From Ulva prolifera (taxonomy: Eukaryota; Chlorophyta; Ulvophyceae; Ulvales; Ulvaceae), in contig CM041196.1 in the NCBI GenBank assembly GCA_023078555.1, forward strand, positions 6,521,985 through 6,585,984: a DNA stretch of 64,000 nucleotides, given 5' to 3'. Under the pieces are notes generated by a model. That model was not told where the DNA came from and ran no database searches. It was given only the letters and a program-made list of their open reading frames with translations. The stretch's first letter is position 1. Each line of letters starts with the position of its first letter. Made by a program: the position numbers and the translations under genes. This document shows positions 10,097 through 22,315 of this stretch, piece by piece.

Positions 10097-13000
10097 ATGC
10101 CAGCGCGCGACGCCTCACCAAATGGTCGAGACAGGACTCGCGAGAAAGAGCGTGAACGGGACAGAGACGGTCATCGGAGCAGGGACAAAGAACAGGATCG
10201 CCCCCGCGACCGCGACCGCGAGCGGGACAAAGACCGCAGTCGACCCCGAGACGCGGACAGGGATCGCGACCGCAAGCGAGAACGAGTCAGGGAAAGGGAT
10301 GACCGTGAACGGTATCGAGATCCTCTCGAGGACAGTGGCCGCGAGCGGCCACGCTCGCGGGATCGCTCTCGCGACCGAGGGCGGTCACGCGGGGCTGAAG
10401 TTGACAACGGCTCCCGCCGTCGCCCGGACCGCGGCGCAGAATCAGCTGCACGCCCACATGACACGCGCGAACGGGACGAGGTGAAGCGCCGTGAGCCCCC
10501 TCGCGAGCGCGAAGCCCCGCGGGAGCACAGCCGCGATCGCGACCGCGAGAAGGACCGCGGCAAGGAGCGTGAGGGCGAGAAGCGCGCACGCGCCGAGCAG
10601 CCGGAGAAGGATGCACGGGCGCGCAAGACCGAGCGGGGGGATCGAGACTCGCACCGTGGCGGGGGCTCCCGCACCGAGGGGTCGCGGCGGGACAGAGACG
10701 GCGGGGCAAAGGAGAAGGTCGAGAAAAAGCCTCTGACGGAGGAGGAGCGGCAGGTGATGGAGCGGCGGAGGCGCGTGGAGGCGTGGCAGAAGAAGAAGCG
10801 GGAGATGGAGGAGGCGGCGGCGCGCGCCGACGAGGATGCGGCTGCGAGCCGCAAGCAGTGGACCCTGGACGATGACGGCACTGACGATGAGGCCCCAGCG
10901 GGGAAGCAGCCGCGGGCAGTGCGGACCCCCCCTCCATGTCCTAGTGCACCTGTGGACGTTACACAAACAAGCAGAAAGCATTGTCGGCACAGCTGTGTTC
11001 ACAGGGAAAGCACACAACTGAACCGCTCCGGTGTGGCTGATCGGGATACGGTGTGTGTGCAGGGGGGGGAGGCGAAGGAGGCTGACGAGGACGATGAGCT
11101 GGACCAGTTCATGGCGGGGGTCGGCGAGCAGGTGCAGGAGGCGCTGCTCGCGATCGACCCCGCCGTGGCTCGCGACGCAATGGACATCAACCCGCAGCTC
11201 GCGAAGGCGGGCATTCACATCAGCATTCCTGAGGCGCCCACAGCGCCTCCTGCCGCCAATGGGGATGTTGAGATGGCAGACGGGGGTGCTGATGTCGCCG
11301 CCCCAGCAGTGGCGGCGGCAGCGGACGCTGGCGGTGCTGGTGCCGAGGTGGCAGACAGCAGCATCGCTGCCCCCCCCGTGGAGGCTGCAGGTGCGGCTGC
11401 TGAAGCCGATCTCGCGGCGGATGGCGGCCTCGCGGAGGCCAAAGCGGAGGCGGGTGTGGCCGGTGCATCGGAGGATAGCGAGATGGCGGGTGGGGAGGTG
11501 GGCGCGGGATCAGCGGACGTCGCCGCAGCGGGTGCGGGTGGGGATGCGGCGGCGACACCAATGGATAGCTCAGCCGGGGATGTGCCAGCTGTCACTCCCG
11601 CAGCACCTGCTCCGCCAGCTGGGAAACCCAAACTGGCGATACCGCTGGGGAAGAAACCAGTCGTGCAGTTTCAGATCAAGAAGCCGGTTGTCACGGCGGC
11701 ATCCGTGGCAGCGGTCAAGAAAGGTGCGCTCAAGCATGGTGGTGTGTGAGGCTGCGGCACGGCGGTCGTTGCGCGTGATGCAGCGTCAGCCAGAGCTGAA
11801 GCAGGGCCCGTTTCTTTTATCAGTGCCTCGAAAAACTTGACCAAGACTCCGGACGTGTGAGCTCGTTCAAGTGGCACCTTCGCTGGTCACCTGCGCCTGC
11901 TCTGTGCGGAATGCTTTCGCGGTGCCGCAAGCCTGCAGTGCTCACCGCTGCAGGCATGCACGGGGTCACCTTACATCATGCATTGTGCCCCCTGAGCTGT
12001 ACGGCAGAACGCGGTGTGTCTGCAGATCCTGGAGGGATTCCTCTGGCAGCACATCCTGCCTGGTCACGTGCTGCCTTACTGCATCTCTTTCCCTCTGTGT
12101 GCATGGCCTTGCTGCGCTTCTGGAGCCCTGCCTGCCACGGTGTTCGGCTGCTGTACGTGGGCTGCTTGTGCATGCATGCATGCGTGGTGCACGCACCACA
12201 TCGGCTGCCACATACACCATCCCAGCATGCCCCGGTATCGTCCTCTGGCGCAAGCGCACGCTTCACCCCCGTAGACACGTGCAGGCCCGAAGGCGTACGA
12301 GAAGAAACGCACGAAGCGACTCGAGAAGGCACAGGAGCGGCGCAAGAAGGCGATCGAGCGCGCCGCACCCAAGGCGCTCAACCCGTACGCGTCCGACAGC
12401 GACGGCGACGGCGGCGCCGACGCGGAGGCTGCGAGCGACGCGGAGGCCGCCGAGGGCGACGAGGTGGAGGAGGCGGAGATGGATGATGAGGCCTGGGCCA
12501 AGGCGGTGCAGAGCGGCAATCTCAGCAAGGGGGAGCGGCTGGTTCCGGTGGATCACTCCGCTGTGTCCTACCCACCCTTCCGCAAGGTTCGCCGCACCGC
12601 CTTCGTGCACCGATCATCATCTGTGATGTTGAGGATGGATTGTGTCTCCGCAGGCTGGGCACACGCTCGGCAAATCATGTTTGGATGCTCACAGCGTTCT
12701 GGACTGTGCTATGGTTTGTGCTGTGCTGATAGATGAACGGCCACAGCGTATCTCAGCACAGCTGCTTGCCCAGCTGGAGAGGCGCTTCATCGGAATGCAC
12801 GGATTGCACGCCGTGTTTGATGCCCACGCCTCTTGTTCTGCGTCGTTGAAAAGGCACAAAAGGTTATACATCCATAGCTTGATATGTCATGCTGTCGCTG
12901 TCCCAGCGTACTATATGCACAGCTGTTTTTGTGCCAGTACGTGGACGAATGGGTGTGTGCGTCGGGGTGCAGGTGTTTTACATCGAGTCGCCAGACATAA

Positions 13001-16000
13001 CTCGCATGACGGCAGAGGACGTCGCGGCCGCATACGCTGAAATGGGCGGCGTCAAGGTCCGCGGCAAGAACGTGCCGAAGCCCGTGCGCTCCTGGGCGCA
13101 GGCCGGCCTCCCCCTCGCGATCCTCGGAACCCTCAAGCGCCACGCGTACCGCGACCCGCTGCCGATCCAGGCGCTCGCGCTGCCGACGATCATGAGCGGC
13201 CGCGACTGCATTGGGGTCGCGACGACGGGCTCCGGCAAGACGCTCGCCTTCGTGCTGCCGATGCTGCGGCACGTGAACGACCAGGTCGTGCGCGGGCTGG
13301 ATGAGTCGCTCGGGAACGGGCCGGTCGGGCTGATCATCGCGCCGACGCGGGAGCTCGTCCAGCAGGTACACTCCTGCCAAGATATTCTGTCTGCATGTGG
13401 CAGCTGCTTGTATCTGTGAGGCTGTGCGGGCATGGTGCTGTAGAGGAGGTCTTACATGGGTACGGACTGTGGTATGGCATACTCGAGTGAATCATCATTG
13501 GAGGAATGTGTATCGCTGGAACCGGGACCTTAGATCGGCCACGGCGCTGTGCTGCATAGTCAGTGCGACACGATGCCCTTACAAAGTATCAATGACACTG
13601 TATCGTACAGCTCTGAAGCACTCGCAGCATTGGCGCTTCCATGGCATTGCGGCACCAGGACCAGAACTCCCGTCGCGAGCTCATCTCGCCGGTGTACCGT
13701 AAGTGCCCCAACGTACTCACACGCTCGTGTACAATCCTTCACGTGAAGTGCTCAGACTGCGTTTGCCTAGCCCCGCTCACTCTGCTGGTGCTACTACCCG
13801 CACAGGCAGAGCATGAAGTATAGGTGCATGAGTTTTTGTGCTGTTGCCGCATCTCGAGCCCGGGGGCTGTGGTGCAGATCTCGAAGGAGGTGCGGCTGTT
13901 TGCCAAGGTGATGGACCTCGCCGTCGTCGCGGCGTACGGCGGCTCCGGCGTCAAGGAGCAGATCAACGGCCTGAAGCGCGGCGCGCACGTCGTCGCGTGC
14001 ACCCCCGGCCGCATGATCGACATCCTCGTCACCTCGAACGGCAGCATCACCAACCTGCGCCGCGTCACGATGCTCGTCATCGACGAGGCCGACCGCATGT
14101 TTGACATGGGCTTCGAGCCGCAGATCTCGCGCCTGCTCGGCCAGATCCGGCCGGCGCGGCAGACGGTGTTGTTCTCGGCGACTTTCCCGCGGCAGGTGGA
14201 GATTCTCGCGCGCGCGATTCTTACGGATCCTGTTGAAATTCAGGTGCGATTCTCTGACCGCCTCACTAGGAGGCACAATGTGCGCGGCTGGGTGTTCTTG
14301 ACCTGTTGATCATGACTAGACTGGCGCTGTCAGATCAGAGGATAAGCCTGAGGCAGAATCGTCGCCTGTGTAAAAGCAGCCTGCTCCGCTGATGGCTCCT
14401 TGATGTCAGTTTACAGAACAGTGAACGGGAATAAACAAACACAGCATCAGAATCTCGTTGATGTCGGTACGCCTCAAGCCGCGCAGACTCACGACAGAGA
14501 CGTCAGCCAGCGCGGCATGTGCATGCATACAGACATGTGGCGTGCCGCATGCGCTGCCCCTGAGACCTGCAAGTGTGTACTGACTCATCTCATTCCGGCG
14601 ATGCTGCAAATGCGTAATCACCTATGCACCCTCAGCACCAGCAAATGTGCAGACCACATCAAAGCCTGTGTGGCGTGTATCGAGGATACCGGCGAAATTC
14701 CTTTGAGAGACGCTCCTGGACCTTCTCTCCGTACTTGTTTCACGAAAGTAAAACACGGCTGTGGCGCATGTGCAGGTGGGCGGGCGCAGCACGGTGAGCA
14801 GCACGATCAAGCAGATCGTGGAGATCCGCGCCGACGAGGACGAGCGCTTTGCGCGCCTCCTCGAGATCCTCGGCGAGCACGGCGGCGAAGACACCAAGGT
14901 GCTCGTGTTTGTCAACAGCCAGGAGAAGGCCTCCACGCTGTTCCAGCAGCTGCTCAACTACGGCTACCCGAACCAGATGCTCCACGGCGACATGCAGCAG
15001 GTACGCCCTGGCGCGCTGAAGTTGCACCCCCGCAGAACGATTGAACGATGTGGTCGGGCTGCCGCTGCAAGAAGCTTCCACTGCACCCTTGCAGAACTAT
15101 TGACCGCTTGAGTCGGACTGCCGCTGCACGAGGCCGTGACGTGCTAACATACCTGCGTGTGTCTGTCGAAGATTGTGCTTTGACCGTTGTACAAAAAACA
15201 GTGAGATGGTGCTTGAGTGGCGGCTGTGCCGTGTGCAGCTTCAGCGGGATTGCGCAGTCAGGGCGGTGGTTTGTTTTTGGGCCGCTTCTCTGAGACGCTG
15301 TGTGGTGTGTTCGTCGGCGCTGTGACGCTGTGCTCCCGAACGGACGTGCCGCAATGCCGCAGCCATGTCCCAGGCACGCCGTGCGCCTGGGGCGAGGCAA
15401 GTCACTGACACAGCAGCTGCTTCCAGGTACCCCATCACTCCACGTGACAGCTCCAACCACGTCACTGCCCACGCCCGTGTTCCCTTGCGCCTGTTCCCAG
15501 CTGTGTGGGCTGCCTGCCAGCATCTGCTGCCGCTGCCTCGGTCCACTCACGAGGACCCGGCACCCCGGCTGAGCCCCAGCCCCCCACCTGCGTGCAACAG
15601 CCTCCCGCGACTGCTGTTCGAAACAACACGGCACCCTGCAGGCCGCGTCTCTGCCGTCCGCTGCTGCTGTGCCGCCTGTCTCACCCGCAGCGTTGTTTCC
15701 CTTTGAATTCACATATCAACTTGAGCGTGCGATCCCACTGCGGCGCGCACCAATGCACACGTGCGTGGTGAGCTCAAACGCGACACATCCACAAACCTGA
15801 CGCGTGTGACGGCGCCAGGCTGCGTGCAGACCGACCGGGAGAGTGTCATCAGTGACTTCAAAACCGGCGTGTGCAGCGTGCTCGTCGCGACGAGCGTCGC
15901 GGCGCGCGGCCTCGACGTCCGCGACCTCGCCCTCGTCATCAACTACGACACCCCTAACCACCTCGAGGAGTACGTGCACCGCTGCGGCCGCACCGGCCGC

Positions 16001-18468
16001 GCCGGCGCCGCCGGCACCGCCGTCACCTTCCTCGCGCCCTCCGACGACCAGTACGCGCCCGACCTCGTCAAGGCCTTCCGCGACTCGAAGCTCCCCGTGC
16101 CCGCGGACCTGCAGGCGCGCCCCCGTGCTGCGTGCTGTGTCTGCCCGGCTTCTGCACACCTGCATGCATGTGGGTGTGGCGTGGGCCTGTCCGGTGCATG
16201 ATGGGCGCCTGTGCGCATTCAGTGTCAAGTACATTGGTGGAGGCATCCCGATGATACCATGGCCACAACACCGCCACCGAGTGTGGCGTTGTTGCTGTGC
16301 TGCTCCTGCGATGCATGGTGCATGAGTGCTGACCGTGCGGCTGCTGACTGTGCAGAAGCTCGCGGACGGGTTCAAGACGAAGCGCAAGAAGGGCCTCGCG
16401 CGCCTGCACGGCTCCGGCTTCGGCGGCTCCGGCTTCAAGTTCGACCAGCACGAGGACGACGTGCACACCGCGATCAAGAAGCGCCACGCGATCGAGTACC
16501 GGCAGCCGGGCGACGAGGCGGCGCCGAAGGCCGACGCCGCGGCCACCGCGGCACACCAGGACGCGATGCAGCGCTTCGACGATGGCGTCGGCGGCGACGG
16601 CGGCCGCATCACGGCCCGGTACGCGACGACCGTCGAGGCGCCGCCGGAGGTCCTCAACATCTCGGAGGTGCGGCAGGCTCTTCACCACAGCCCCTTCAAA
16701 ACGGCTGCGCCCCCCTTCACCTGCTGCCCGGGTAGCAGCCTGTGCTTCCCCGGTGTAGCCGCAGGTCTGCTTGCCCGGGCGCAGTGGCCGCCGCTGCTGA
16801 TTTGGATTTGGACCCTCTGCAGCAGCAGCATTTGTGTGCCTTGAGGCAGCCTCTGCCCCGCGGCGGGTACCGCTGTGCCTCTGCTGGTGCCACCAACGAT
16901 TTTGCACCTTGGAGTAGCGGCCGCTGTGTTGTGTGAGGGTGTGCCCTCCTGAGATGTGATGTCAGAACTCCTGTCTCTCAGTTTTCAATGCATCAGCCGC
17001 AATGCCTGTGTGTTCAGCTCCCTCTTGCCCTGCACGCAGTCAAGATCACCTGTCCGCACAGCGTCCACCCGCACGCCCGCCACGTCACGGTGCCCCGGCA
17101 TCATGCCATGATTCACGGTCCTTGTTGTGGCGTTGCTGAGTCAGGGATAGCTCTCCGCAAACGTGCCGCCAGATCTCCTGTGCTGTAATCATCATGTGCA
17201 TCAGCCGATATGCGTGTATGTGTTCAGCTCCATTTTCCTACGCACGCAGTCAATCCCACCCCCTTGTCACGGCGCCCCGGCATCACGGCAGCATGGCATG
17301 CAGGAGCGCATGAAGCAGGCGCAGCGCATCGCGCTCCAGGCCGCGAGCCGCGTGATGAGCGCGGCGCGCGTCACCGAGAACGTCGGCAGCGGCATCCGCC
17401 GCGTCGTGCCTTCCGGCTCGGCCTCCGCGACCGCCGCCGACACGCAGGCCGCGCTCGTGCTCGCCGCGCAGAGCGCGGCGTCCAAGATCGCGGGCAGCCA
17501 GGGCATGCTGCTGACGCGCGGCGACGCGATCAAGGCGGCCGCGGCCGCGCAGTCGGCGGCCGCGAAGCAGGTGGCGACCGCGCAGCCGTACTTCGAGGCC
17601 GACCTCGTCATCAATGACTTCCCACAGGCGGCGCGGTACCACGTGACGCACCGCGACACGATCGCGCACATCGCCGAGCGCACCGGTGTGCCCCTTCTCG
17701 CCATGCGCGCTGCGTGCTTTGCATGCTGCCCTGTGCATGGTACCACTTCGGCACGTCGTCCCAGTCACCCATGGGCATTGAAACCGGATGAAGGGGATGT
17801 TACAGTGATTCTGAACTCGTTTAACTTTTCGGTGCTTGCCGTTGCTGGCAGATGCGTGCTGCGTGCTGTGTGCTAACATACATACCGGGTGATTCGTCTG
17901 TGGTCTCTCTCGTTGGCGCGGTCTGCCTGGTTGTACGGCCATGCAGCGGCCCGAGCTCATGTAGTTTGGGTCTCCTCTCGGGGCATCGGCGACCACATTG
18001 CTACACCTGCGCCACGTACGGCGCCCCGTACTTGAAATCTTCCATCGCACAACAGGCCCCGGATCAGTCAGTGTCCATGTGGCTGTGGCTCTGTGCCTAC
18101 GAATGGACGACATACACATGCACAGCCCGAGGCATACAGTTCCAGGCGGGGACACTTGCCGTCAGCCGGAACTGTCCCTGTGGACATGTGTACATTTATG
18201 TGGATCCACGTGCGGGTGGTGCATGCGTGTGTACATCTGCGGCAGCGGGTGGGTGCATGCAGGTGCGGCGATCATCATCCGCGGGCAGTACTACGCGCCG
18301 GGCCAGGCCGTCCCCGCGGACGACTGCAAGCTCTACCTCCTCATCGAGGGCCCGACGATGCAAGTCGTGAAGCGCGCGAAGGAGCTCATCAAGGAGATCA
18401 TCGAGGAGCGCACCGAACGCAGCATGCGCCGCGACGCCGGCGCGATGGGCCGCACGAGCGTTGTCTAG
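10097..18468 (+). CDS. DDX46: DDX46/Prp5-type DEAD-box pre-mRNA splicing helicase (10 exons)
   Basis: ATP-dependent RNA helicase of the U2 snRNP branch-site step (nuclear). Proposed exons: 10097-10918, 11063-11723, 12285-12586, 12973-13365, 13878-14243, 14776-15000, 15830-16114, 16356-16667, 17304-17685 and 18263-18468, about 1317 residues with every junction in phase. Residues 1-230 are an RD/RE/RS-like charged domain, followed by acidic DDELDQFM and an Ala-rich low-complexity stretch. The core has the Q motif (PLPIQ), ATTGSGKT (about 678-685), PTREL, TPGR, DEAD (about 795-798), [17 protein letters not shown] and [10 protein letters not shown]. The C-terminal KH-like domain ([23 protein letters not shown]) is characteristic of DDX46 rather than other DEAD helicases. 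The exon 2 donor (11723, with 11738 and 11741 as alternatives) and the exon 9 acceptor (17303 or 17291) are the uncertain borders. Intron 1 is 144 nt with no in-frame stop, so retention would keep the frame. Intron 7 starts with GC. Confidence 0.93.
14408..14438 (+). repeat. Partial copy of the GTGAACGGGA short element
   Basis: CAGTGAACGGGAATAAACAAACAC matches, with small changes, the middle of the short element family defined at 52631-52706. It lies inside intron 5 of the helicase gene. No target duplication is visible. Confidence 0.5.
16115..16355 (+). other. GC-AG intron in the DDX46 gene
   Basis: The 5' border reads CTGCAG/GCGCGC and the 3' border ACTGTGCAG. Using them joins PADLQ to KLADGF in phase 0 and keeps conserved helicase sequence on both sides. 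The next GT (16125) would break the phase. Confidence 0.7.
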
Positions 18469-18591
18469 TGCACCACTGCTTCAAGACGGAGGGCATCAGC
18501 CTCTTACAGGCACCCGGGTTTGCTCGGAGAAACAGCCCTCTCGAGCTGAGCATCGCGCGGGCATTGTGGAGTATCTTCAGATGCTCTGTCA

Positions 18592-18596
18592 TGTAA
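18592..18596 (+). terminator. Candidate TGTAA poly(A) signal for DDX46
   Basis: TGTAA lies 124 nt after the helicase stop codon, a distance similar to those after HISN3 and the prolyl 4-hydroxylase. Confidence 0.45.
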
Positions 18597-19714
18597 ACTG
18601 CTGGTTTTCCCTCGGATACCGCGTCCCATACAAGACCGCACCATCTGCCGAGAGAGTCCACCCTCGCCCGCTGGGCATCACGGTGGGAGAGCGGAACCGC
18701 ATTGCCTACTGCCTTCGCTACATACAACAGTTTCATGCAGCTGATTCTCCGCCGAGCCCTGCAGCGGTGCATTCCCAGCTCACTGCTGTCATAGCATGCC
18801 TTAAGGTAGCACAGGATGTCTCTGGGACTTCCTGCATGGACATTTGAGAAGCATTTGAGAAGAATCGGCATTTGAGAAGAAGCAGCTTTGGCATTGCCGT
18901 GTTTCGGGGTGGAGGGGTCGTGTGGATCCTGCAAAAAAGTTAATAGTGCCCTGTAGCTGTGGCAAAATGAGGGATGTGTGAAGGAAACCACTGAGTTTTT
19001 GTATTTCATCTGGCACCGCATACGTGTTGCTATGTTGATATGCAAGCCATGTGCCATGCCTGTGCTTGAGCGCTTGGCTGTACGGGAGCTGTGTCGGGCT
19101 ACTTCTTCAGGGTGATAGTGGTCGCTTTGCATGTGCGGCATTTCCGAAGCACCGTTGACAAGCCAACCGTTGACAACCCTGTACTACAGGCTCTGTACTG
19201 ACCAGGTGCTAGCCGGCAGTGAGGTGGCGCGTCAGGCCGTCGTTCCGGGGACACTACAAGCAAGGCTTGGTGCTCCTTGCCTCAACAACTCTGTCATGTG
19301 GGGCGATTCCTCTGGTTGAAGATTGCACTGAGAAAGGTTCGCACAGCCATCGCTTACGACGTCGTCCATACTACTTAGTTGTACAAAGATGTGTTACAAA
19401 TTTGTAATTCACCCTAGCCACCACCTGACTCGAAAAACCTTCAATGCCGCCACACCGCACCGTCCACAAGCAGACAACATTGTACCCAAGATCCCGTACG
19501 TATCAAGGTGTGATGTGAGAGCACAATCGCTCTAGTGCAGGTCGCACCTGCCTGGCTGGGGTAGTCAATCTAACTCCACCGGGTGAATGCACCACAGAAA
19601 ATGCACATGCAACCTTATCGGCAGATTCAACTTTGCAGCTCATGTGCATGCATGATTCAGGGAAGTCAAGGTCACAGCGAGTAGGCCAGACCAATTCTTA
19701 TGGGGTGCTCGCAG
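18597..19714. other. Intergenic; small ATTTGAGAAG repeats only
   Basis: No supported gene. Three copies of CATTTGAGAAG occur between 18840 and 18882. The rest has no recognisable structure. Confidence 0.4.
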
Positions 19715-20206
19715 TGCGTTTGTGTGCACCTGGAGCTGGACCTCTCCTGTGCCATAGTCCAGCTCGGTGATGGGGCCTACACGCTGAACCGTGTGGCAAT
19801 CCAGTGATATGGCCGCTATACCACTGGACCCTTGCACGTCGCGACGTGCAAGGGTCCAGTGGTATAGCGGCCATATCACTGGATTGCCACAAACCGACAC
19901 TGCTGTTCTTCAGGCGCTCGTCCAGACTTCTGCTCATGGAGGGGCCGCGGGTACGGGAGCTCGGCGCCTGCGGCAAGTTCATCCATCCGCCGCACCCCAG
20001 CCGCACTTGGCACCGTGCTGCGGCAGATGGCCAGCCTCGAGGCCCTCAACAATCGGCACATGTCCGAACACAAGGTGACACTGCGGGAGGTGGTCAGGGT
20101 GCTGGAGGGCCTGCTGCGCCTGCGCCACCTGCGGGTGGTCCTGAACGAAAGACAGGCTTGCATGCGGCACAGCGGTGGCTGTGGCGCCGCTGCTGTGCAG
20201 CGTTAG
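19715..20206 (+). CDS. Candidate two-exon fragment, unknown
   Basis: Exon candidates 19715-19790 and 19914-20206 are joined by a 123-nt GT-AG intron. Exon 1 reads VHLELDLSCAIVQLGDGAYTLN and ends in phase 1; exon 2 needs exactly that phase and follows a pyrimidine-rich acceptor (CTGCTGTTCTTCAG). Exon 2 continues through a Ser/Ala/Arg linker to a leucine-rich helical stretch (LREVVRVLEGLLRLRHLRVVL) and stops at 20206, or it may be spliced earlier at AAG/GTGACA near 20072. No family recognised. Phase agreement is the main argument that it is coding. Confidence 0.35.
19792..19891. repeat. Perfect 100-nt palindrome
   Basis: Two 50-nt arms without spacer or mismatch, centred on TCGCGA at 19841/19842. 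It occupies all but the first base and the last 22 bases of the candidate intron 19791-19913. Confidence 0.95.
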
Positions 20207-21040
20207 CCATGTCCTCACCGATTGACCGTGAGGGTGCTGTCTAGCTGCGGGCACGGTGCTCCTTTTGCCGGCTGCGGTTGCTCAATGATGAGAACAGCGT
20301 GCAAGATAAGATCTTATCTCTAGAGCAGGCTGCCGGTCGAGGTGTCGATTGTTCGATAGTTCACGGAAGATTGAACGGGTCTGAGCAAACAAACACCTAT
20401 CTATACTCCCTCCCTATCAGCCTCTCACATATATGTAGCGCATATATATATGAAGCCACAATGCAGCCGCGCAACACACAAGGCCCCCCCGGCCGGGACC
20501 TCATGCCCTGCATTACGGAGCAAGCCTTGCTCACGTGAAGTGATGTACCCTGCCTGTCGAGTTCAAAACATCTCAGCATGACCCCGCTGCAATCACGCGG
20601 ACAGCTGATACACTGTACTGCACCAAAGCCCCTCTTGGGAGCCTCCCGCTGCAGCGGCCACATCCGCACCTGGCCAACGGCGAGCACGGTACGCAGCCCC
20701 GCGCATGTACCTGCGCAACCCCACAGCAAACCAACCAAATCGGATTGAGCTTCATGGTCAGGCATGTCCTCCGGGATCCCGGGGGCGGCCCCGCTTCCTG
20801 TTCTTAAGCTTACAAACTAGAATTCGTCCGCCTGACGGTTGCACCCGCTGCACGCGCGGCGGCGGCTGTGGTACACGCCGCCGCCGCATGAATGACCACG
20901 ATGGCTACGTGGGCCATCTCACGGCACAGCGTTCAATCAAGTTGCTAAGGCAGTGTCCTAGAGGAAATCGCGGCGGTTCTTCTCCACAATGCACGTGCCC
21001 CCGGCCGGGGGGGCATGGTGGCGCGGCTCCATGGCAGACT
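20207..21040. other. Intergenic; possible 3' end of a retroelement
   Basis: No supported gene. The last part (about 20760-21040) runs into a (TAAAG)n tail. Together with the repeat at 21041-21131 this resembles the microsatellite-tailed 3' end of a non-LTR retroelement, but no coding domain remains. Confidence 0.3.
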
Positions 21041-21131
21041 GTAAAGTAAAGTAAAGTAAATCTGAATTTAAATTACTGAGCCGTATCCTATTGGGCATTG
21101 ACAACTCCGAATTAACGGGACCACATATGCC
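21041..21131 (+). repeat. (TAAAG)n-led 90-bp dispersed repeat, copy 1
   Basis: It begins with GTAAAGTAAAGTAAAGTAAA and continues to CTGAGCCGTATCCTATTGG, ACTCCGA and GGGACCACATATGCC. A near-identical copy lies at 42365-42444, with one fewer TAAAG unit and a 5-bp deletion. Confidence 0.85.
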
Positions 21132-21258
21132 GACTGTAGCAAGCTCCTACATCTCGATCGGGCCTGGGATCTGATTGAAACTACAATTTGGGCAACATCC
21201 GGTGCTGGCGCATGCTGTGTGTGAACCAAGGATTTTCAGCTGCGTCTGTAGGGGCCCC

Positions 21259-21288
21259 CGCCCTTATATCACCCATGTTATAAGGGCG
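21259..21288. repeat. CGCCCTTATA / TATAAGGGCG inverted pair
   Basis: Perfect 10-bp arms (21259-21268 and 21279-21288) carry the CGCCCTTA motif that is clustered at 35163-35480 and also present near 28206 and 39760. It could be the end of a small non-autonomous DNA element. Confidence 0.6.
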
Positions 21289-22239
21289 ATCCGCTCTTAC
21301 CGCGCCCTTGTAAACCACCCTTGTGCACCGGGCCTCGAAAACCCAATGAATGAAGGGCGGATTCAGCTCGACTTGACGACATGGGCGGATCCGGAGTATG
21401 AGACGAGCACGGCTCAGGATCCTCGCGGAATCTCCGAACTGGTGTGGCGTGGAAAGTGTTCGATTGTGGTTACGGCATACATGCCAGGTGTTGCGAGTTT
21501 TGGCTGCTCCAATGATATATTCGTGCGTAAGGTTGCATGCATGCACTGGTGGCCAGCAGGGCACTCATGGACAACATCGGCCTGTCATGCCCACCAGCAA
21601 GGCCACTTGTGGCTGTGCTGACGGCGCATGGCAGACAGTGTCGTCCTTGGGTGCCACTGCTCACTGCACCAATGCAGCACCAATGCATCAACCCCATTCG
21701 ATGACTTCACACTACCATTACCACCACAGCATGTGGCTTGGCAGGCACTCAGATATGGCAGGAGGGCATTCTCAATATGGTCTGCCTTCATAATCCTGCA
21801 AGAGCAAAATTTCAAACACAAAAGCAGTACCAGCATGGCGAAGGCAGCAATCGCATTCACACAACAGGCAGGTCAGATGTGTGCTTCCCTGCGTGCTCAC
21901 GAAAGAGCCAGTGTTGAACTTGCACACCTGCCAGTGTATTCATCATCATTCAATTCCATATACCAGGAATGAGCCGAGGTACCAGGAATGATGACACCAG
22001 GACAGGCTGATGCTTACCTCTGACTGTCATGCTGGCTGTCAGTGTGTCATCAAGCAAGAGCAGACTTCAAGAACATGGCCACGACCTCCTCATAGGACGA
22101 TGGTCCATATGATTTATCTGCGCCATGACGATGAGCCAGCTTGTCCCTACATGTATGTCTTATCCTGCAACACATGCGTTGCATTTCAGTACTCGGAAGC
22201 CCAGACATGCATGCAGGTACATACGCATGCATGTCTATG

Positions 22240-22315
22240 TTGTCAGCTTTGGCGCGACCGTCGCCTCAAAACAGTCGACTGTTTTGAGGCGACGGTCGCG
22301 CCAAAGCTGACAACG
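22240..22315. repeat. Perfect 76-nt palindrome
   Basis: Two 38-nt arms meet at GTCGAC (22275-22280) without spacer. A further partial copy of the arm lies 45 nt downstream, so the arm sequence exists as three copies in 150 bp. Confidence 0.95.

Noticed and set aside
10171..11631. Long minus-strand ORFs opposite the DDX46 N-terminus
   Set aside because: They are mirror frames of the biased Arg/Asp/Ala codons of the helicase.
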